Under the pieces are notes generated by a model, which worked only from the letters and a program-made list of their open reading frames with translations, searched no databases and had not been told where the DNA came from. A stretch of DNA of 64,000 nt from Rhizobiaceae bacterium (GTDB lineage Bacteria > Pseudomonadota > Alphaproteobacteria > Rhizobiales > Rhizobiaceae). Below, in pieces: positions 44,691-53,909 of this stretch; position 1 is the first letter of the stretch, and every line of letters begins with the position of its first letter. A program made the translations under genes and the position numbers. The stretch is from contig JANQMU010000106.1 of assembly GCA_028279875.1 (NCBI GenBank), positions 1-64,000 of the forward strand, given 5' to 3'.

Positions 44691-45071
44691 TCAGGAGATC
44701 CTGTTGCTGACTTCGACGAGGTTGGCATCGGGATCGCGGAAATAGACCGACATGAGCTTCCCGACCGCGCCGGATTTCTCGGCAGGCCCCTCGACGATCT
44801 CCACGTCATTCGACCGAAGACGGTCAATCACATCTTCAATCGGCAGGTCCGTGAGGACGCAGAAATTGCCGCTGCCCGGCACCGTTGTCTCAGCAAGGCC
44901 GGGCAGCGCGTACGCATCCTGGACGCTGATCTTGTTTGATCCGAAGTGAAGCGACCATTTACCCGCCCGTTCTTCCCGCGCCTCCAGACCAAGGACGCGC
45001 TGATAGAACTCAAGCGTCGCCTCCACACTGCGGACGCAAAGGACAATGTGATCGAAGCCGTAGATATTCAT
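44691..45071 (-). CDS. VOC-family protein
   Basis: The 126-aa single-domain vicinal-oxygen-chelate protein begins MNIYGFDHIVLCVRSVEATL with LEFYQRVLGLEAREE. It ends SVYFRDPDANLVEVSN, carrying the expected metal-ligand positions His and Glu. The open frame extends 69 nt further upstream, but this start is better. This sequence type is often annotated as a virulence-protein-like VOC. The substrate is unknown. Confidence 0.87.
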   Translation of the reverse strand: MNIYGFDHIVLCVRSVEATLEFYQRVLGLEAREERAGKWSLHFGSNKISVQDAYALPGLAETTVPGSGNFCVLTDLPIEDVIDRLRSNDVEIVEGPAEKSGAVGKLMSVYFRDPDANLVEVSNRIS

Positions 45072-45151
45072 GCCGGAATGATATCTTGGTGGCTGCATTT
45101 CGGCAAAACCCCGAGTGTACGAAGCGCAATACTGCCACATCGAGAGCGAAG

Positions 45152-45685
45152 TTACCGCGCATGCGCGGTGGCTGATTTTCGATCCAGGGCGTAGAGGTGG
45201 TCGGGATGGTCATAGCCCTCGAACACGACTTCTCGCTCGAACGTCATCCCGAGTTTTCGGAGCAAACGCACCGATTTGACATTTTCCGGATCAACGATGC
45301 CGATCACGCGCATCGCGTTTTCGCACTCAAAGGCGAGGTCAATCATCCGCCTGGCCGCTTCGGTTGCGTAGCCCTGCCGCCAGGCACCGCGGATTAAACG
45401 AATTCCAAGTTCAACATCACCGGTCTCACCGCGGGCCGCGGCATTCGACAGGCTGACATAACCGATGACCTGACCGGTCGCTTTCAATTCAATTGCCCTA
45501 TATCCAAAGGCTTCGTGACCCTGGATGTCCTTCAACTGCTCTTGCAGCCAGGCTGACACCTGCGCCCCGTTGCGCGGGCCATCGTCGCTGTATTTCATCA
45601 CCTCGGGATCGGCAAAAAGCTCGGATAGAACGGTTATGTCTTCCCGACGCCACTTCCGCAGAAAAGGTCGACTGGTCTCCAGCAT
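45152..45685 (-). CDS. GNAT-family N-acetyltransferase
   Basis: The 177-aa protein has the RimJ/RimL-like start SRPFLRKWRREDITVLSELF. The acetyl-CoA site is ELGIRLIRGAWRQGYATEAARRMI, followed by VDPENVKSVRLLRKLGM. It is divergent from the cyclase gene across 128 bp. The substrate is unknown. Confidence 0.9.
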   Translation of the reverse strand: MLETSRPFLRKWRREDITVLSELFADPEVMKYSDDGPRNGAQVSAWLQEQLKDIQGHEAFGYRAIELKATGQVIGYVSLSNAAARGETGDVELGIRLIRGAWRQGYATEAARRMIDLAFECENAMRVIGIVDPENVKSVRLLRKLGMTFEREVVFEGYDHPDHLYALDRKSATAHAR

Positions 45686-45813
45686 GAATCGCGTACCCCA
45701 AATCCACTCTCAACTGTCAGGACATAGCAAAACCACATGGATTTGGAATGGCCGTGTCGTCCACCCGACGGAGGACGTGTGGCACGAACGAATCGTTGGC
45801 GCTATAATTTGTT

Positions 45814-47565
45814 ATGTCCGTGTCGATAAACAGAAAGCTGGCGGCCATTCTGGCAATCGATGTTGTCGGCTTTTCCGGTCTCATGGAAACGGATGAAGTC
45901 ACCACGTTGAGGCGGCTGAACACGCTGCATCGGAATCTGGTCCGTCCATCGATACTCAAACACGATGGACGAATCGTGAAGCTTCTGGGCGATGGTTTGC
46001 TCGCCGAATTCTCAAGTGTTGTTAAATCGGTGGAATGCGCAATCGAAATTCAAACGATGCTGTCCGAAAGGCAGAAGGAAAACAAGAAAGAGCAGCCGAT
46101 CAGATTGCGCATGGGTATCAATTTTGGCGACGTCATTGTGGACGCCGACGACATTTTCGGAGACGGGGTCAATATTGCTGCCCGCATCGAGACGCTGGCT
46201 GAGCCGGGCGGCCTGTGCATCTCGGGAAAGGTCCACGATGAGATTTTGTGCCGGCTTGACGCACCATTCGAAGATATGGGCGAACAGCAGGTCAAAAACA
46301 TAGATCGGCCGGTCCGGGTCTGGCGCTGGGGCACGAACGCCTCCAGCTCGCAATCCGGGCACCCTGAAAACGTGGCTGTTCAATCCGCGTCCCGCAGGCC
46401 GTCCATCGCCGTGCTGCCTTTCGAGAACATGGATGGCAATCCGGACAATGACTACTTTTCCGACGGCATTGCGGAGGATATCACGACCGAGCTCTCACGG
46501 TTCGGCTCTCTGTCGGTAGTGTCGCGACACTCGGCATTTCGATATCGGGACAGGACGCTGGACATCAGACAGGTTGGTAGCGAGTTGGGCGCCCAGTTCC
46601 TGCTGACCGGCAGCGTCAGGCATGTTGGAAATCGGCTTCGGATAACTGTCCAGCTCAACAACGTTGAAGACCGCACCAGTGTGTGGGCCGAACGATTTGA
46701 CCGGGACAGGGAAGATCTCTTCGCGATTCAGGATGAAATTACGGAAAAGGTGGCTTCAACGGCGGCGGGGCAGGTCAGGGTTATCGACACGGAAAGAGCG
46801 AAACGCAAGAACCCGAACAACCTGAAAGCATATGACTATTTTTTGAGAGGATTGGACCTCCACAAGGGCGCGGAGGCCGGACCGGATGCAGCCCGCGAAG
46901 CCGTGTCGATGTTCGACAAGGCGATTGAACGGGATCGGGGTTTTGCGCGCGCGCACGCCTGGAGAGCGTGTGCCTTTGCCAATACATGGGTCGATGGCCG
47001 AACCGACGCGTTGCTCGAAGAGGCCCTGGCGAGCGTTCAGACCGCACTTCAGCTCGATCCCGGTGAAAGCGAAGCACACCGCATTCTGGGCGCTATTTGT
47101 CTGACAAAACGGGAATTCGAACGCGCTGAGAAACATTACATGCGGGCCGGGGCACTCAACCCGAATGATTCCGATATTATGGCGCAGACCGCCAATTTCT
47201 TCAGCTTTACCGGTCGACCGGCGGAGGCGCTTTCATCCATACGAAGGGCAATGGATTTAAACCCCCACCACCCGGACTGGTATTGGTCGGAACTGGGGCT
47301 GGCTCTGTTTGCTGCGGGCGATGATCCGGCTGCAATCGATGCCTTCCTGAACTGCGCCACGCCCGGTGAATTGGATCTGATCATGATGGCGACAACATTT
47401 GCCTTGGTTGGTCGCCAGGACGAAGCGACGGAGTATGCTAACCGGCTCCTCGCAAAGCGTCCGCAGCTGACGATCAGAAAGATACTGGAGCGGGAGCCTT
47501 TTCGGCGGCCCGAAGATCGGGAGCGCGTGAAGCTCGGTCTCAAGACGGCAAGCATTGAGCCGTAA
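45814..47565 (+). CDS. class III adenylate cyclase with TPR repeats
   Basis: The N-terminal cyclase domain (about residues 8-170) carries both metal aspartates in LAIDVVGFS and KLLGDGLLAEF, plus MGINFGDVIVD and GDGVNIAARIE. A FlgO-like/TolB-like segment follows (SIAVLPFENMDGNPDNDYFSD, about 193-330). TPR-like helices then run from about 345 to 560. This three-part architecture is common in rhizobial cyclases. The 583-aa protein has no transmembrane segment. The TPR part presumably senses or binds a partner protein. Confidence 0.93.
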   Translation: MSVSINRKLAAILAIDVVGFSGLMETDEVTTLRRLNTLHRNLVRPSILKHDGRIVKLLGDGLLAEFSSVVKSVECAIEIQTMLSERQKENKKEQPIRLRMGINFGDVIVDADDIFGDGVNIAARIETLAEPGGLCISGKVHDEILCRLDAPFEDMGEQQVKNIDRPVRVWRWGTNASSSQSGHPENVAVQSASRRPSIAVLPFENMDGNPDNDYFSDGIAEDITTELSRFGSLSVVSRHSAFRYRDRTLDIRQVGSELGAQFLLTGSVRHVGNRLRITVQLNNVEDRTSVWAERFDRDREDLFAIQDEITEKVASTAAGQVRVIDTERAKRKNPNNLKAYDYFLRGLDLHKGAEAGPDAAREAVSMFDKAIERDRGFARAHAWRACAFANTWVDGRTDALLEEALASVQTALQLDPGESEAHRILGAICLTKREFERAEKHYMRAGALNPNDSDIMAQTANFFSFTGRPAEALSSIRRAMDLNPHHPDWYWSELGLALFAAGDDPAAIDAFLNCATPGELDLIMMATTFALVGRQDEATEYANRLLAKRPQLTIRKILEREPFRRPEDRERVKLGLKTASIEP

Positions 47566-47680
47566 CGAATATAGCGGTGCGGGCCCGAGAGAGGCTGTCA
47601 ATCGAACCGTTCGCACGACGGAACGCCGGTCTGTTTTCGTCGCATCCGAAAACCGCTTGCGGCTGAGCGTCGAACGGCGC

Positions 47681-49798
47681 TCAGAACGTCTTGCGCCAGG
47701 ACGCCGAGATCCATCCACTGGCTGCGCTGCTCTGTGTCGTGCCGTTGACCATGACACTGAGCACGGAGGCTTCGCCGACATCGGCTTCGAAGCCGATGCC
47801 GGCGCGTGCCCAATTGTCCTTTTGAGCCGGCGCGCTGAAATTGAAACTGCCGATCCCGGCGACCTGGCCGCTGGAGGCGCCCGCCGACCCGCTGACCCGG
47901 TGCACGCCCTCCAGCGTGCCGGTCACGCGGAAGCGTTCGGTGACCGGCACGGTCGCATCCGCACCATAACGCATGAGCGTTTCGGAGGCGCATTGTCGAT
48001 TGAAGGAGGCCGGGAATGGTCCGCCGCTTTCGGCATAACCATCCATGCAGGCTTGTGCCCAGCTCAGTTCCGCATAGGGTGCGGCATATGGAATGAGCTT
48101 CTCCCACTGGAGGCGGCCGCGCACGCCGTAGCCCGTCAGGTCCGTTGATCCGGCGGAGCTGACAACCGCCCCGCCATTGGCCAGATAGTTGCGATTGATA
48201 TCCGCCTTTCCATACGCCCCGGTGCCTGTCAGAACGGCCCAGATATTTCCTTTGCCGCCGGAATGAACCAGCGCCAGCGCCTCAAGCTTTGCATAGGCAG
48301 TGTTGATGTCCGTCTGACCGCCAAGTGCGGTATCCTGTTCCTGGTGGGATCCACCGAACGACGCGTTGACTTGTATGGAATTGAAATCGCGACCGACCCC
48401 GATTTCGCCGACGCCGAACCAGCCGTCCTGCGTCCCGTGATCCGCCCGGCCAAGGTCGCCGGTCCACCAGAAGATCGAACCGCCTGGATTTGCGCGCCGG
48501 TCGAGCGGCCGGCTGCCGACGCCGTTAAGCAGTATATTCAGTCCGCTCAGCATCGCCGTGTTGGCAACACCGGCCCCGGCGAGGGATTGGGCGAGATCGT
48601 CGACCACGATCAGGCCGCCATTGCCGCCACCGCCGCCATTGTCCCCACCGTTACCGCCATCATCTCCGCCACTGCTGCCGTCCCCACCTTCGCTTCCGTC
48701 ACCACCACCTTCGCTTCCGTTACCACCACTTCCGCCGCCGTTGGAGGCAAGCCGAGCAACGAATACGCGGTTGTCGCCCGACGTCTTGCCAACAACAACA
48801 CTGCCGTCGGAATTTGTGCTGTAGGCGGTCCCGGTGATGTCTTGCGCTATGGTGACGCCGTTGGCGCGAAGCCAGTCCTCGACCGTCTGCATCGTGCCGT
48901 TCTCGTAACGCATGGCCCGTGTTCTGATACCGCCCTGAAACACCATGGCATTGCCGACGATCACACTGCCGTCATCGGACACGCCAAAGGCTTCCGAATT
49001 CCCGCTGCCGGCCGAGAGTATCCCGCCAAGGCTCTCGATTGGTCCACCGTCGACCCACCGCACTGCCTGGCGCTGAAGCAGCGTTCCGTCGAGCGCGTTG
49101 CCGACAATCACACGACCGTCGCGCGAGATGGCGGTCGCTTCCGAATAGGTGCCTCCTTGCAATCTCCCGAGGTCCATAAGCCCACCTGCGGATGTCCAGC
49201 TGAACGCCATATTGTCGATACCGTCCGCGGTCATGAACCAGCTGCCGACAATGGTCTGGCCGTCGCCGGAAACGTCATTGGCAATCGAAGCCGAACCGGA
49301 TGGAAGCCCGGTCAGGACTTGCAGCCCTGCGGATGTCCAACGCACGGCATCAATCTGCCCCGCATATTGGGCTCGACCGACAATGACGCTGCCGTCCCAG
49401 GACGCGCCATGGGCCCATGATCGCGTGACAGGATTGCCGGAGCCGGCGAACTGGGTTGCCAGCCGCGTCCTGCCGGTCCCGTCTCCGGCCCATCGCACCG
49501 CGAATGCATCGGTATTCTCAAGCTCGTAGCCAACGATAACCGAGCCGTCGCCGGAGATGGCACGAGCATCCTGACCACCGATCTGGGTCGGCGTGCCGCC
49601 GAGGGTTAGGTACAAGGCCTGGGCACCGAACTCACCGACAATGACGTTTCCATCCCCCGACACATCCCACGCAACCATATCGGGATTGCCTGTCCCATAT
49701 ACATCGAACGATCCCGCCTGCTGCGCGCTTGCAACCGCCGTTGCTGCGCTGACCAACACGGTTGTCGCGGCCAGACGTCTCAACAAACTCAAATACAT
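47681..49798 (-). CDS. autotransporter with HAF-repeat passenger domain
   Basis: The 705-aa protein starts with a signal peptide (MYLSLLRRLAATTVLVSA, cleavage near ASA-QQ); the ATG follows an AAAGGA site. The passenger (about residues 30-360) is a series of roughly 45-residue HAF-type repeats marked by DVSGDGNVIVG, ISGDGSVIVG, VSGDGQTIVG and VSDDGSVIVG. A Gly/Ser/Asp/Glu-rich linker of about 45 residues follows. The C-terminal autotransporter beta-barrel (about 440-705) ends in RKTF, with the terminal Phe needed for outer-membrane assembly. It is divergent from a LuxR-type regulator gene. Confidence 0.9.
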   Translation of the reverse strand: MYLSLLRRLAATTVLVSAATAVASAQQAGSFDVYGTGNPDMVAWDVSGDGNVIVGEFGAQALYLTLGGTPTQIGGQDARAISGDGSVIVGYELENTDAFAVRWAGDGTGRTRLATQFAGSGNPVTRSWAHGASWDGSVIVGRAQYAGQIDAVRWTSAGLQVLTGLPSGSASIANDVSGDGQTIVGSWFMTADGIDNMAFSWTSAGGLMDLGRLQGGTYSEATAISRDGRVIVGNALDGTLLQRQAVRWVDGGPIESLGGILSAGSGNSEAFGVSDDGSVIVGNAMVFQGGIRTRAMRYENGTMQTVEDWLRANGVTIAQDITGTAYSTNSDGSVVVGKTSGDNRVFVARLASNGGGSGGNGSEGGGDGSEGGDGSSGGDDGGNGGDNGGGGGNGGLIVVDDLAQSLAGAGVANTAMLSGLNILLNGVGSRPLDRRANPGGSIFWWTGDLGRADHGTQDGWFGVGEIGVGRDFNSIQVNASFGGSHQEQDTALGGQTDINTAYAKLEALALVHSGGKGNIWAVLTGTGAYGKADINRNYLANGGAVVSSAGSTDLTGYGVRGRLQWEKLIPYAAPYAELSWAQACMDGYAESGGPFPASFNRQCASETLMRYGADATVPVTERFRVTGTLEGVHRVSGSAGASSGQVAGIGSFNFSAPAQKDNWARAGIGFEADVGEASVLSVMVNGTTQSSAASGWISASWRKTF

Positions 49799-50026
49799 TC
49801 CCCATCCTTTCGCATTGGCAACCATGGCCCGGCCCGCACGGTCGATGCGGCCAGGCCGTTGAGAAAGACACGATTCACCGATAGCCCCCGGCCCGTCGTC
49901 ATCCGTCCAGGCGCCGTGTGCCGGCACCGTCAGGGATGTCCCACCGATCTTTTGAAGAAGTGCACCACACCTGTCTCCCCCTTGAACGGGGGGTGACAAC
50001 GCTGGGGGCTTTGCGCTTTAGTCTTA

Positions 50027-50710
50027 GTGATTGACGACGTTTTTTCGTTTTGGGGGCCGGGGCGCGTGCAGCGAATTGTTGTTGTCGAAGATGTTGCCGA
50101 GACGAGGGTGTGGCTGGCTCAGATCGCGGCCAACGCGTTTCCCGATGCGACGATCGAGACCGCCGAAAACCTGCGGGCAAGCTTTGCGCTCTGCCGTTCG
50201 GCACCGGATCTGGCACTGATTGATCTGTGCCTGCCTGACGGGTCAGGCCTTGAACTCCTCAAGCACCTGCGCACCCGGCACCCGCAGACGATCTGCGTCA
50301 TCACGACTGTTATGGGCGACGATGGAGACGTCGTTGCCGCGCTTTCCCATGGCGCCGAAGGGTATCTGCTGAAGGAGCAGGACGCGGACATGCTCACCCA
50401 TCAACTGCGCCAGATCAACCGCGGAATCCCAGCCCTGTCGCCGGTGATCGCGCGCCGGATCATGACGCATTTTCGCGACACGGGCCCGTTGACGACCGAT
50501 CACAATCTGACACCGCGTGAGGCGGAGGTCCTGTCTTTGATCGCCAGCGGGTTGCGCAACAATGAAGTGGCCGGCGAACTTGGGCTGGCGGAAAACACCG
50601 TGGCCGGCTACATCAAGGAGATCTATCGCAAGCTCGGAATTTCCTCGCGCGCCGAAGCGTCCTGGCACGCGACGCGGATGGGCATTCGCTTCGAGCCGAA
50701 GGAGCCTTGA
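50027..50710 (+). CDS. NarL/LuxR-family response regulator
   Basis: The receiver domain contains VVVEDVAETR, phosphoacceptor in LALIDLCLPDGSG and the switch lysine in GYLLKEQDADML. The C-terminal LuxR HTH reads LTPREAEVLSLIASGLRNNEVAGEL, then LAENTVAGYIKEIYRKLGISSRAEA. GTG at 50027 or GTG at 50066 (VQRIVVVEDVAE) may be the start; the latter follows a G-rich stretch. It is convergent with the kinase gene 24 bp away and divergent from the autotransporter gene, which is a candidate target. Confidence 0.92.
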   Translation: MIDDVFSFWGPGRVQRIVVVEDVAETRVWLAQIAANAFPDATIETAENLRASFALCRSAPDLALIDLCLPDGSGLELLKHLRTRHPQTICVITTVMGDDGDVVAALSHGAEGYLLKEQDADMLTHQLRQINRGIPALSPVIARRIMTHFRDTGPLTTDHNLTPREAEVLSLIASGLRNNEVAGELGLAENTVAGYIKEIYRKLGISSRAEASWHATRMGIRFEPKEP

Positions 50711-50733
50711 TTTCTGGCAAGATGACTTTTTTG

Positions 50734-52878
50734 CTACGAGCTAACGTCTGCCTCAAGGCGCATCGGCAGCGTTGCAGCAACTCTCGTGCCATTCCTGCCG
50801 GGTTCGATTTGAAGCTCTCCGCCCAGGGTTTCTGCACGAGAGCGCATACCTTCGAGACCATTGCCCTGTTTCACGGTTGAAGGATCAAACCCGCAACCAT
50901 CATCGGCGATGACAAGTACGATCGTGCTGGCGTCGGCATTGATCCGGACGGTCGCGTGTGCCGCATTGGCGTGACGCATCACATTGCTGATCGCCTCGCG
51001 CAATATTGAGCGTAGCGCGTGGCTCAGATCGGTGGACAGAGTGGTCGCACCGACGTTTTCGGACTGCCAGTCCAGTTCAACACTCGTCGGAGCAAGTCGC
51101 TCGGCGGTTTCAGCACGCAAATCCGCCACCAACTCGTCAAGCGGCATATCGGGATAGGTCGCGTTACGGACGATATCGCGCAGATCGCTCAGGGATTGGC
51201 CAATCATCTGGTTTTTGCGCTCGACCGCCGGACTGTGCAGGGCGCTGAGCAGCTGAGCGCCGACATTGTCGTGCATATCGCGCGCAATGCGGATCCGTTC
51301 GGTCAGAACACCGTTTTCATAAGACTTTCGGCTCTCGGCGGCGGCAGTCAGCATATCGAGGATCTGGCGTGCCTGGCCGACATCGCGCGGCCCGAACAGC
51401 CGGCGTCCTCCATCGGCATATGTCAATCGCAGCCCGGAAAGCCCGTCCGCGCCCGGGATGAGCAAAGCCAGACCGTGTTCGTCTAGCATGACGGTCTCAC
51501 CGCCCCCATAGGTCTCGACACCAAGCGGACGGAAGATATCGGACACGAGCGCCCGCCAACGCGCCTGCCGGTCGGCATCCGGCGGCGCCAACGCCACATC
51601 CGTGACCTGTCGAAACCGTGCCGATTCAGTGGTCGTGTCACGGCTGCCGAACAGCCTGCCCCAGATCAACCCCCGCAGCGGAAGCCAAAGAACGCCGCAG
51701 ATGAACAACGCCAGCGCCAAGGACATCTCCGAAGACAGGTGCAAGACGAACAGGAACAGGAAGTCAAAGCCGATGAGCAGAAGGGCCGCCAGCAGACACA
51801 AGAACGCACCCGTCCACCAGCGATCGAGATCGAACAGACGATAGCGCAATATGCCGAAGGCAAGCCCGCAATAAACCAGCAGGAAGAGCAGGAAAGCATA
51901 GCCCTGCAGTCCGGACGTATCGACCCCGAACATCTGCGGCAACAGGATGAACAGCGCGAAAAGCCCCGTCCCGACGACCCAGGACAGGAGAAACCATTGC
52001 AGCGCCGCGCGTGTCGCCGGTTCCCGCCTTGAGGCAAACCAGTGCCAGCCCGCGAGCCCGAACGTGGCAAGTGCACCGATCATGACGAGAAAACGGCGCG
52101 CAAACGTCATCGACTCGAAAAAACCGAGCTGTTGTGCGACGAACCAGATGACGAACACAGCCACGACGGCGGAGCCGATCCAGCCCGGCCCGATCCGCCG
52201 CGGATAGTTCAGCAGCAGCGCCACGAAGCTTGCGGCGAACAGGCTGCCGCCGAGGAAATTGAGGTCGTTCAACCACTGGAACAGTGTGGCCGACAACGCC
52301 AGTTCCCGCGTGGAATAGACGCCGGCCAACGGCGCAAAGACCAGCGTTGCCGCGCCCGACAACAGCAGAAAATGCGCCGCGCTTTCCGTTCTGCGGTATG
52401 CAAAGATGCTTGCTGCGATCAGCCATGCAAAGATGCCCACCGCCAATTGCACCCAGAAGGCGACGGGCAGTGAGCCGATGGGTCGCCGGGGTTGGGGTGT
52501 GACAGAAAACGTCTCACCGTCCGAGAGCCTTATCTCCACCGTTTCGGTGCGCAGAATCCGTGAGAGAATGTCCTGCCGGTCAAGGAAACGGTGATAGGTC
52601 TGGTAATCGCCCATCGCCCCGTCCGGTTCAGGCGCAAGATCGAGCTTCTCGAGGCGAATATCCTGCCCTCCGCCGGCGAGGCTTTCGACGGCTGCCCCCC
52701 CGGGCAGGCCGGTTGCCGGGCCCTGGGCCGCAACGATGACGACACCCTCTCCCTGCGGCGCCAGCGAAAGGCCCATCCACGGCTGAAAAAGCGCGGCATA
52801 AACGGTCCCGAACGTTACGGCCGCGGCGACAAGGGCAGCAAATGAGAGAACCAGTGAAGGTGATGCATTGACCCGCAT
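50734..52878 (-). CDS. NarX/LiaS-type membrane histidine kinase (HisKA_3)
   Basis: The 714-aa kinase has an N-terminal transmembrane segment, a periplasmic PDZ-like stretch (about 35-130, LESLAGG-type), then about seven hydrophobic helices (about 140-390). The dimerisation/phosphoacceptor box ERIRIARDMHDNVGAQLL is followed by a HATPase domain with AISNVMRHANAA and IADDGCGFD. The H-box type matches LuxR-family response regulators, so the convergent gene at 50027 is its likely partner. Both cognate genes flank the autotransporter gene. Confidence 0.9.
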   Translation of the reverse strand: MRVNASPSLVLSFAALVAAAVTFGTVYAALFQPWMGLSLAPQGEGVVIVAAQGPATGLPGGAAVESLAGGGQDIRLEKLDLAPEPDGAMGDYQTYHRFLDRQDILSRILRTETVEIRLSDGETFSVTPQPRRPIGSLPVAFWVQLAVGIFAWLIAASIFAYRRTESAAHFLLLSGAATLVFAPLAGVYSTRELALSATLFQWLNDLNFLGGSLFAASFVALLLNYPRRIGPGWIGSAVVAVFVIWFVAQQLGFFESMTFARRFLVMIGALATFGLAGWHWFASRREPATRAALQWFLLSWVVGTGLFALFILLPQMFGVDTSGLQGYAFLLFLLVYCGLAFGILRYRLFDLDRWWTGAFLCLLAALLLIGFDFLFLFVLHLSSEMSLALALFICGVLWLPLRGLIWGRLFGSRDTTTESARFRQVTDVALAPPDADRQARWRALVSDIFRPLGVETYGGGETVMLDEHGLALLIPGADGLSGLRLTYADGGRRLFGPRDVGQARQILDMLTAAAESRKSYENGVLTERIRIARDMHDNVGAQLLSALHSPAVERKNQMIGQSLSDLRDIVRNATYPDMPLDELVADLRAETAERLAPTSVELDWQSENVGATTLSTDLSHALRSILREAISNVMRHANAAHATVRINADASTIVLVIADDGCGFDPSTVKQGNGLEGMRSRAETLGGELQIEPGRNGTRVAATLPMRLEADVSS

Positions 52879-52998
52879 CCGGAAAGCCCCCGCCTCCCCG
52901 TTTCGATTTCTCTCTTATACCGATATTCGCAGAAAACGACAGGAACAGTGTCAGAACGTCACCCGGTTCCGTTGTATCGTCTTCAGCGTCCACGCGAC

Positions 52999-53029
52999 GC
53001 TGTTGTGACCATTGAACCTGTGTGCCGGT
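52999..53029. repeat. 31-bp dispersed repeat, copy 2
   Basis: It matches 28 of 31 bases at 8011-8041, core TGACCATTGAACCT. It lies in the 223-bp gap between the histidine-kinase and WYL-regulator genes, in accessory DNA, whereas copy 1 is in the core. Confidence 0.5.
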
Positions 53030-53101
53030 TTGCCGGCAAGATGGCTGCCGAACTTCCAGGGCGCAAGATGCAGTGCCAAAATGCCATACAAAGTCCCCGG
53101 G

Positions 53102-53821
53102 TCAGCGAGGCAGGTTGCGAACCGGGCGCACGTCATCCTCGAATGGCACATGGCGTCGCCGAAAGGTCGTGCCTTCGACATGTTCCGGTTCGCTGATCCG
53201 GTCCATTCGAAAATGCCGGAAGGCTTTGCGCGCAGGGTCCCAGGCCACCAGGTACCAAAGGGGTGGCAGGATCAGCATAGCTTGCGGTTCGACATGTCGG
53301 CTGCTTGCGGCCCCTTTTGCGTCACGGTACTGAAAACGCAGGTGCAGCCGTTGGAGAAAGGCTGTCTCAAATGCAGGCAGCAAGGCAGGGTCCATCGCTC
53401 CCATATCGGATATGTCGACCTGCGGAGCGAGCTGCCCGACATACAGACAATCCAGAAACCGGCGCAGATCCCGGACTTTGTCCGACGGCAGGGCTTTCTC
53501 AATCTTGGCAAGCCCGGCATCTGCGAGACCTGAAAAGGGCAGGCTTCCTGCTGCCCGCATGGACGCCACGCTGATAAGAAGCGCAAAGACCTCGGCGACC
53601 GAGAGGCGCGCTGTGGTCTGAACCGATTGCGGGTCGAGTTGCAGGCCACCCCCGCGCCCGGGTTCGGAATGAATGACAAAGCCCTCATCCCGCAATGCGC
53701 TGATGTCACGCAACACGGTGCGCCTTGAGGCGCCAACCTCTTGCGCCAGCTCAGCGACTGTCGAAGTGCCGCTGCGGCGAAGGCTGCGCACGATGGCGTC
53801 TTGTCGGAGACGAGTATTCAT
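53102..53821 (-). CDS. YafY-type regulator (HTH-WYL)
   Basis: The 239-aa protein has an N-terminal HTH (STVAELAQEVGASRRTVLRD, then ISALRDEGFVI), a middle region, and a C-terminal WYL domain (PLWYLVAWDPARKAFRHFRM). It is divergent from the epoxide-hydrolase-like gene. The start MNTRLRQDAIVRSL is preferred: an ATG at 53851 lies inside the inverted repeat at 53841-53865. It probably controls its own gene and the hydrolase. Confidence 0.9.
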   Translation of the reverse strand: MNTRLRQDAIVRSLRRSGTSTVAELAQEVGASRRTVLRDISALRDEGFVIHSEPGRGGGLQLDPQSVQTTARLSVAEVFALLISVASMRAAGSLPFSGLADAGLAKIEKALPSDKVRDLRRFLDCLYVGQLAPQVDISDMGAMDPALLPAFETAFLQRLHLRFQYRDAKGAASSRHVEPQAMLILPPLWYLVAWDPARKAFRHFRMDRISEPEHVEGTTFRRRHVPFEDDVRPVRNLPR

Positions 53822-53840
53822 TTTCGAAAGGCGAGCATTC

Positions 53841-53865
53841 AATGGTGTCAAAAACTGGCACCATT
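53841..53865. promoter_or_regulatory. candidate operator of the WYL regulator
   Basis: AATGGTGTC (53841-53849) and GGCACCATT (53857-53865) form an inverted repeat with one mismatch and a 7-bp spacer. It lies in the divergent promoter region between the regulator and hydrolase genes. Confidence 0.6.
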
Positions 53866-53909
53866 AAGTTCTAGGCAGCGGCTTCAGATGTCAACAAGGA
53901 GCATATTCG

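Noticed and set aside
48558..48824. Proline-rich plus-strand frame inside the autotransporter gene
   Set aside because: It is the complement of the Gly/Ser/Asp-rich linker of the autotransporter.
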